This document shows positions 34,102 through 38,150 of a DNA stretch of 38,150 nt, one piece after another. The translations under genes and the position numbers were made by a program. How positions within the stretch are numbered: position 1 is the stretch's first letter; every line of letters starts with the position of its first letter. This DNA is from DAOTVS01 sp034436375. GTDB lineage: Bacteria; Chloroflexota; Anaerolineae; SpSt-313. The stretch spans positions 1 through 38,150 of the forward strand of contig DAOTVS010000023.1 in assembly GCA_034436375.1 (NCBI GenBank). The letters run 5' to 3'. The notes beneath the pieces were generated by a model. It did not search any database. It saw only the letters and a program-made list of their open reading frames with translations, and was not told the origin of the DNA.

Positions 34102-35150
34102 GTGACCACAAACAGGCCGGTGACGATCCACGATGTTGCTATCCTGGCAGGCGTCTCGGAGAGCACCGTATCGCGCGTGCTCAGCGGTTCCGAGACGACG
34201 ATCGCCATCAGCGAGGAGACCCGCGAACGGGTATTGCAGGCGGCCCGGGAATTGGCCTATCGCCCGCACCCGAGTGCGCGCGCCCTGCGCGGCAAGGGTA
34301 CCAACCTGCTGGGGCTCATCGTGCGCGAGATCGACGATCCCTTTTTCGCACAGCTCATCGAAGTGATCAGCAATGTGGCCAAGGAAAACGGCTACGACCT
34401 GGTGTTGGGCTACGCCAAGAGTGATCCACAGGAGGCCCTCGCCCTCAGTGAGATGCTCGACCTTCGCTTTTGCGATGGCCTCTTCCTGCTCGGCGACCTG
34501 CAAGAGTCGCCCGAGGATCACTCCTTCCTGGCCCGGATGGTCGGCGAGAACATGCTCGTCTTCCTCTGCCGTGGCTCGGGGGAAGACCTGGTGGGCGACA
34601 GCCCTTCAGTCGGGGTCGATAACCGCATGGGGGCGCAGCTGGCCCTGGAGTACCTGGCCGGGTTGGGGCACAGGCGCATCGCCTTTGTCGGCTCGGGCCG
34701 CGTGGGCGACCTGCTGGAGCGCCAGGAAGCTTATGGCAGCTTTATGCGGGAACACTTTGGGCAGCCGGCGCCGGAGTATGAGCAACTGGCCGAGAACAGC
34801 TACAGGGGGGCTATGAGGCCACGGCGCGCCTGCTGGCGCTGCCCGAGCCGCCCACCGCCATCTTTGCCGCCGACGATACCATGGCCATCGGCGCCCTCAA
34901 AGTGGCGGCGGATCGGGGGCGCCGGGTGCCAGGCGATCTCTCCATCGTCGGCTTTGACGATACCAAAATCGCCCCCTATCTGCAGCCAGCCCTGACCACG
35001 ATCCGCCAACCGATAGCCGAGATCGGCCGCCAGGCCGTGGATCTGCTCTTGGCCATGATCCGCGGCAAGGCCGCGCCCGAGCCGCCGATCCACCGCGTGA
35101 TTGAGCCGGCGCTGGTCGTACGCGACTCGTGCAGCCCGCCGCGCCTGTAG
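34102..35150 (+). pseudogene. LacI-family repressor, single frameshift
   Basis: The GTG start at 34102 has AGGAG six bases upstream. The N-terminal helix-turn-helix is complete: VTIHDVAILAGVSESTVSRV and the hinge AYRPHPSARALRG. The periplasmic-binding-like sugar domain follows (LLGLIVREIDDPFFAQL). At about residue 236 the frame breaks in a run of six G (34805-34810); one more G restores YEATARLLALPEPPTAIFAA and the rest to 35150 (GFDDTKIAPYLQPALTTIRQ). A normal LacI length of about 350 aa results. This could be a true frameshift, phase variation at the G run or a sequencing error. It would control the surrounding sugar genes. Confidence 0.85.
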
Positions 35151-35175
35151 AGACGCGCCGGGGCGCGTGTACCCG
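35146..35175 (+). repeat. TGTAGAGACGCGCC half element at lacI stop
   Basis: TGTAGAGACGCGCCGGGGCGCGTGTACCC begins inside the lacI stop codon (TAG at 35148-35150). It is the same half-element as at 34037, in direct orientation, so lacI is bracketed by the two. GCGCC-GG-GGCGC can form a hairpin. Confidence 0.65.
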
Positions 35176-35549
35176 GTGGTTGGGCGCAAAGATGTGGTGC
35201 GGGCCATGGATTTCACCGTGCCGGGCATCTGCGCGCATGAAGGGGCCATCAGCGGCCGCTGGATAGACGTGCCCCGGTTCAGCTGGTAAGCCACGACAAA
35301 CCCGTGGTTGTGTGCAAAAGAGAGGTATTGATCGCCACTGGCCGTTGGGACATCGGCCCTGTCCGCAAGAGGGCGCTGCCCTCTATGCTGATATCGCCCC
35401 GTGGACGTATAATACTGATCTGATCCCGGTAATCGAGGATTGCGCCCATACGAGAGTTCACCCTGCCGATAGACCCTCACCCAACCAAGGAGGAGCTCGA
35501 TACCATGATCGAAGAGTTGCAACGGGCGGCCCGGCGGTGCTGCAGATGA
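35176..35549 (+). other. Gap with probable gene remnants and a -10-like box
   Basis: Two short stretches look coding but lack starts. The first, up to a TAA at 35287-35289, reads VVGRKDVVRAMDFTVPGICA, then SGRWIDVPRFSW. The second, open at 35433-35549, reads REFTLPIDPHPTKEELDTMI, then EELQRAARRCCR. I do not recognise either family. Within the second, an ATG at 35505 after AAGGAGGAG gives a 14-codon ORF that overlaps the PIG-L start by ATGA. A TATAAT lies at 35408-35413 with no good -35. Confidence 0.4.
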
Positions 35550-36424
35550 CCCACCAAGCAGAACCTTTTGCCTACATCGACCTGCGCCGGCGCGTGCGCA
35601 GCGACCAGATCGACCTGCTCTTCCCTGGCTGGCAGGGGGAGGATGAGCGTGTGCTCGTGCTCTGCCCGCACGATGACGATGGGGTGCTGGGCGCGGGCTA
35701 TGCGCTCCTGGCGGCGCTGGCGAATGGCGCCGCCGTGCACGTCGCCATCTTTTGCGACGGCTGGGCAGGCTACTCGCGGCCTGAGGATGAGGCGGCCATC
35801 GTCGCGCGCCGGCGGCAGGAGACCTTGGCGGCCTATGCGGCCCTCGGCATTGCTGAGGGCCGTATCCACCGCTTCGATTATCCCGACTTTAGCGTCTGGC
35901 CCTGGCTGGGCTGGAAACTGCCGGGCGGGCAGGAGGGTACAACCGGGCGTACGCTGCCCGTGCTCCGCCGGCTCCGCCCCACGCGCCTGCTCGTGCCCAA
36001 CGGCTACCGCGAGCATATCGACCACGAGGCCACCTTTCGCGTGGGCGCCTATGACGGCCCGCAGGTCGGCGATGCCATCCTGGCCAAACTGGGCCTGGCC
36101 GATCCGATCCGCTCCTTTCTGCAATACGCCGTCTGGGGCGATTTCTCTCCGGAGGACGCCCTCACGGCCGGCGCGCCCCTGGACCTGCGGGCCAACCGGG
36201 CCATTCTGGCGCCCCGGGCCGTCGAAGAGCAGATCGGGCAGGCCATCGCCCTGTTCGCCTCGCAGAGCCAGGTCATCTCCGGCGTGCTGGCCGCCCGGCA
36301 ACGCAACCGTGTGCGCAGCGAGCATGCCCTGGAGTTGTATCTGGCCTTTGACCCGCGCCCGCCGCTGGACTATGAGCCGTATCATCGGTTGATCAGTGAT
36401 ATTGGGGAGACCCGTGATGCGTAG
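35546..36424 (+). CDS. PIG-L/LmbE-family zinc deacetylase
   Basis: The 292-aa protein starts at the ATG at 35546, overlapping the stop of a 14-codon ORF (ATGA), so reinitiation is likely; upstream in-frame sequence is not conserved-looking. The zinc motif is PHDDD (family PHxDD) in VLVLCPHDDDGVLGAGYALL, and the third ligand region is REHIDHEATF (HxDH). The family removes N-acetyl groups from GlcNAc-containing molecules such as GlcNAc-inositol or chitobiose-like sugars. The following NagB-like and GH20-like genes favour an amino-sugar role. It is cytoplasmic, with no signal peptide. Confidence 0.88.
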   Translation: MTHQAEPFAYIDLRRRVRSDQIDLLFPGWQGEDERVLVLCPHDDDGVLGAGYALLAALANGAAVHVAIFCDGWAGYSRPEDEAAIVARRRQETLAAYAALGIAEGRIHRFDYPDFSVWPWLGWKLPGGQEGTTGRTLPVLRRLRPTRLLVPNGYREHIDHEATFRVGAYDGPQVGDAILAKLGLADPIRSFLQYAVWGDFSPEDALTAGAPLDLRANRAILAPRAVEEQIGQAIALFASQSQVISGVLAARQRNRVRSEHALELYLAFDPRPPLDYEPYHRLISDIGETRDA

Positions 36425-36430
36425 AGTTAC

Positions 36431-36577
36431 CATGAATCGTAATAAGTGATAAGTAAGGTCGCTATTCCGGAACATATACTGCTTTTCACCGCGTTAGGCT
36501 CAGCGAGGCTCGCGTGAAGCACCAAGCATGCCGAAATGGCAACCTTGCTTATTACGGTTTACTTGTTACGGATCACG
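36431..36577. repeat. Inverted heptamer-array element, copy C
   Basis: The left arm from 36438 is CGTAATA, AGTGATA, AGTAAGG, then TCGCTAT. The right arm is CCTTGCT (36543), TATTACG, GTTTACT, TGTTACG, GATCACG, ending 36577. The core AAGGTCGCTAT faces ATGGCAACCTT (36536-36546). The centre contains GCTTTTCACCGCG facing CGCGTGAAGC. It separates the PIG-L and NagB-like genes. Confidence 0.8.
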
Positions 36578-36606
36578 AATCCCCCCGTGGAATGGAGCAA
36601 CGAGCT

Positions 36607-37533
36607 ATGCGCCCAATCAGCAAGGTCGCACCCGACTGGTGGGACTATACCACCCTGGACCGCGCCATCCTCGATGATGCCGCGCGCCTCACCGCCGATG
36701 ACCTGCTGCAACTCTCGCGGCCAGGGTTCACCGTCAGGTTCTACGACACCCTGGAGGATTTCTACCTGGCCGAGGCCCTGGAGTACATCACCGCCTGGCG
36801 CCAGGCGACCGAGAGCGAGCCTGCGGGCATCTGCGGCCCCATCGGCCCTACCGAGCAACTGCCCCTGGTCGCACGCCTGGTCAACGAGCTGGAGCTGGAC
36901 CTGCGCTATGCCCATTTCTGGGGCATGGACGAGTGGGTTATCGACGGCAAAGAGGTGCCAATGGATAACCCCCTCTCCTTCCGCCGCGCTGATATGGAGC
37001 TGTGCTTTAACCGCATCCGCCCCGAGCTGCGCATGCCCGCCGAAAACCTGCACTTCCCTCAGGCCGACCTCACGGCCTACCGCGAGAGCTGGCAGCGCAT
37101 CCGTTGCGTTACCATGCAGGGCGGCCAGGGTGAGGTCAAGCACTGGGCCTTTAACGACCCGCCCCGCCGGCAGGGACCGTACAAGGACAGCCCGCCCTCC
37201 CCGGCCGAGTACCGCCGGCTTACCACGCGCATCGTGGACCTGCACCCGATGACCATCATCCAGAACGCGCGCACATCGGGCGGCGGCGTGGTGCAGAATG
37301 TGCCCACCCAGGCGCTGACCGTGGGCCCGGTGGAGACCTGGCAGGCGGGCAAGGTCTCCATCTGGCAGGCGGGAAATCACGATAACCCCTTTGGCATGCG
37401 CCTCACGGCCCTGATGATCTCCAAGAGGGTGCCCGACAGCGCCGTGCCCATGTCGCTGTTGGCCGATCACCCTAACGTGCAGTTCAACTATTACCGCTTC
37501 GGCCTCGGCTCCTGCGAGGCCGAAATGCATTGA
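36607..37533 (+). CDS. NagB-like glucosamine-6-phosphate isomerase/deaminase family protein
   Basis: The predicted protein is 308 aa. The ATG at 36607 has GGAG nine bases upstream; an ATG at 36592 is also in frame, and earlier frame lies in repeat DNA. The sequence follows the NagB/GPI-like fold: ICGPIGPTEQLPLVARLVNE (phosphate-loop region, about 74-93), then AHFWGMDEWVIDGKEVPMDN, matching the deaminase block around the catalytic Asp-Glu pair (GLDEY in NagB), and SFRRADMELCFNRI. The protein is longer than E. coli NagB (266 aa) and has an extra middle part. It probably acts on an amino-sugar phosphate, with the PIG-L deacetylase upstream and a GH20-type gene downstream. Confidence 0.8.
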   Translation: MRPISKVAPDWWDYTTLDRAILDDAARLTADDLLQLSRPGFTVRFYDTLEDFYLAEALEYITAWRQATESEPAGICGPIGPTEQLPLVARLVNELELDLRYAHFWGMDEWVIDGKEVPMDNPLSFRRADMELCFNRIRPELRMPAENLHFPQADLTAYRESWQRIRCVTMQGGQGEVKHWAFNDPPRRQGPYKDSPPSPAEYRRLTTRIVDLHPMTIIQNARTSGGGVVQNVPTQALTVGPVETWQAGKVSIWQAGNHDNPFGMRLTALMISKRVPDSAVPMSLLADHPNVQFNYYRFGLGSCEAEMH

Positions 37534-37565
37534 GCCCCTCGGAGCGTTGTCAGCTTGCCGGCCAC

Positions 37566-37718
37566 ATGGCCGCCTGGCAGGCGGCGCTCCGTTGGCCGGG
37601 CTACACGCCACGGCCATACCCGGCGTGGACCGTTTGGGGGGATTGGCGCCGGCCAGAGGCGGAACATGCCGCCCGGCAGCGGGCCAGGGCGGCCCACAGG
37701 CAGCGAGCAGAGAGGTAA
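37566..37718 (+). CDS. Small ORF between NagB-like and GH20 genes, unknown
   Basis: The 50 codons run from ATG 37566, or 62 from a TTG that overlaps the previous stop at 37530. The product is Trp-, Arg- and Ala-rich (MAAWQAALRWPGYTPRPYPA) with a basic tail. It has no signal peptide, no membrane segment and no family I recognise. It fits snugly between two same-strand genes (stop two bases before the next ATG), which mildly supports translation. It may equally be noncoding spacer. Confidence 0.3.
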   Translation: MAAWQAALRWPGYTPRPYPAWTVWGDWRRPEAEHAARQRARAAHRQRAER

Positions 37719-37720
37719 GC

Positions 37721-38150
37721 ATGAACAATCCTATCGTCTATCCGCGACCACAGTGGTACAAAGAGACCGGCCCAGCATTTCTGCTCTCGCCCGCCACGCC
37801 CATTCTGGCGACGGAGGGCGCCCGCGCCGAGGCGGCGCACCTGCAGCGCTGGCTTGAGCAGGATTATGGCCTGACGTTGAACATCGTACCGGCAGAGCAG
37901 GGCGGCGCCGGCATCCTCGTTGGCCTGCTGAGTGATGAGGCAATCCGGCGCCTGCTGCAGGAGCGCGGCATCCGCGTGGACGGGCGTGAGGCCACGGCGG
38001 AGGGCTATCTCCTGGATATCGTCCCCGATTGCTGCCTGGTCGCCGGGCACGATGCCGCGGGCGTCTTTTACGGCCTGCAGCGCCTGCGGCAACTGGTGCA
38101 GCGTGAGGACACCTCGCTGTGCGTGCCCGCGGTAGAGATGCACGACTGGC
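37721..38150 (+). CDS. GH20-type beta-N-acetylhexosaminidase, N-terminal part (runs off window)
   Basis: An open frame of 143 codons starts at ATG 37721 after AGAGAGGT and continues past the window edge. It matches the GH20b domain that precedes the barrel in hexosaminidases and some GH84 enzymes: a nucleation block near 25-45 (ATEGARAEAAHLQRWLEQDY), then AEGYLLDIVPDCCLVAGHDA and AGVFYGLQRLRQLV at about 93-130. The last residues (EMHDW) are where the catalytic barrel normally begins. No signal peptide is seen, so it would act on imported chitooligosaccharide-like sugars. The catalytic residues lie outside the window. Confidence 0.8.
   Translation, partial: MNNPIVYPRPQWYKETGPAFLLSPATPILATEGARAEAAHLQRWLEQDYGLTLNIVPAEQGGAGILVGLLSDEAIRRLLQERGIRVDGREATAEGYLLDIVPDCCLVAGHDAAGVFYGLQRLRQLVQREDTSLCVPAVEMHDW

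Noticed and set aside
34881..35150. Separate small gene after the broken lacI
   Set aside because: It is the C-terminal third of the LacI protein in the shifted frame, not an independent gene.

Overview
The window reads as a high-GC bacterial chromosome segment, most likely from the Chloroflexota (an Anaerolineae-like lineage). This is inferred, not proven. The reasons are the HspR-type heat-shock repressor beside grpE/dnaJ/clpB, LplB/YtcP-type sugar permeases with a Tat-like lipoprotein binding protein, a baeRF (eRF1-like) protein, GAF-rich sensor kinases, and many small intergenic inverted repeats. No rRNA, tRNA, CRISPR array or intact transposase is visible.

Region 1 (1-3.5 kb): the 3' end of a HAMP sensor kinase, a secreted PepSY protein behind a promoter with three 11-bp-spaced repeats, convergent uppP (undecaprenyl-diphosphatase) across a perfect 36-bp palindrome, and the decayed 3' end of a dihydrodipicolinate synthase-family gene.

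Region 2 (3.5-15 kb): a proteostasis island. Two tandem hsp20 genes diverge from grpE, cbpA-like dnaJ, a lipoprotein HtrA protease, hspR, a translationally coupled baeRF-type gene, clpB and a ClpC-type ATPase. HAIR-like operators (HspR-type sites) lie at the grpE promoter and upstream of clpC. The gaps between these genes carry unusual inverted elements whose arms are short tandem repeats with 7-bp or 9-bp units, a pentamer array, and a GTAGAGACGG hairpin. dnaK is not in the window.

Region 3 (15-25.6 kb): signalling. A 1111-aa membrane GAF histidine kinase is paired with a NarL-type regulator. They are followed by a DksA/TraR-like protein, an Eis-like acetyltransferase, a truncated MFS gene, a hybrid kinase with a degenerate receiver, and a convergent protein with a sigma-region-4-like helix-turn-helix at the N-terminus and a receiver at the C-terminus.

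Region 4 (25.7-38.15 kb): carbohydrate uptake and breakdown. Two permeases and a binding protein (no ATPase) precede a clan-A-like glycosidase, an aldo/keto reductase and a xylose-isomerase-like protein. Next come a GH1/creatininase chimeric ORF and a frameshifted LacI regulator. The window ends with a PIG-L deacetylase, a NagB-like isomerase/deaminase and the start of a GH20-type hexosaminidase. The last three suggest amino-sugar (GlcNAc-type) catabolism. The stretch 32.9-35.5 kb is visibly decaying, with a chimera, a frameshift and gene remnants.
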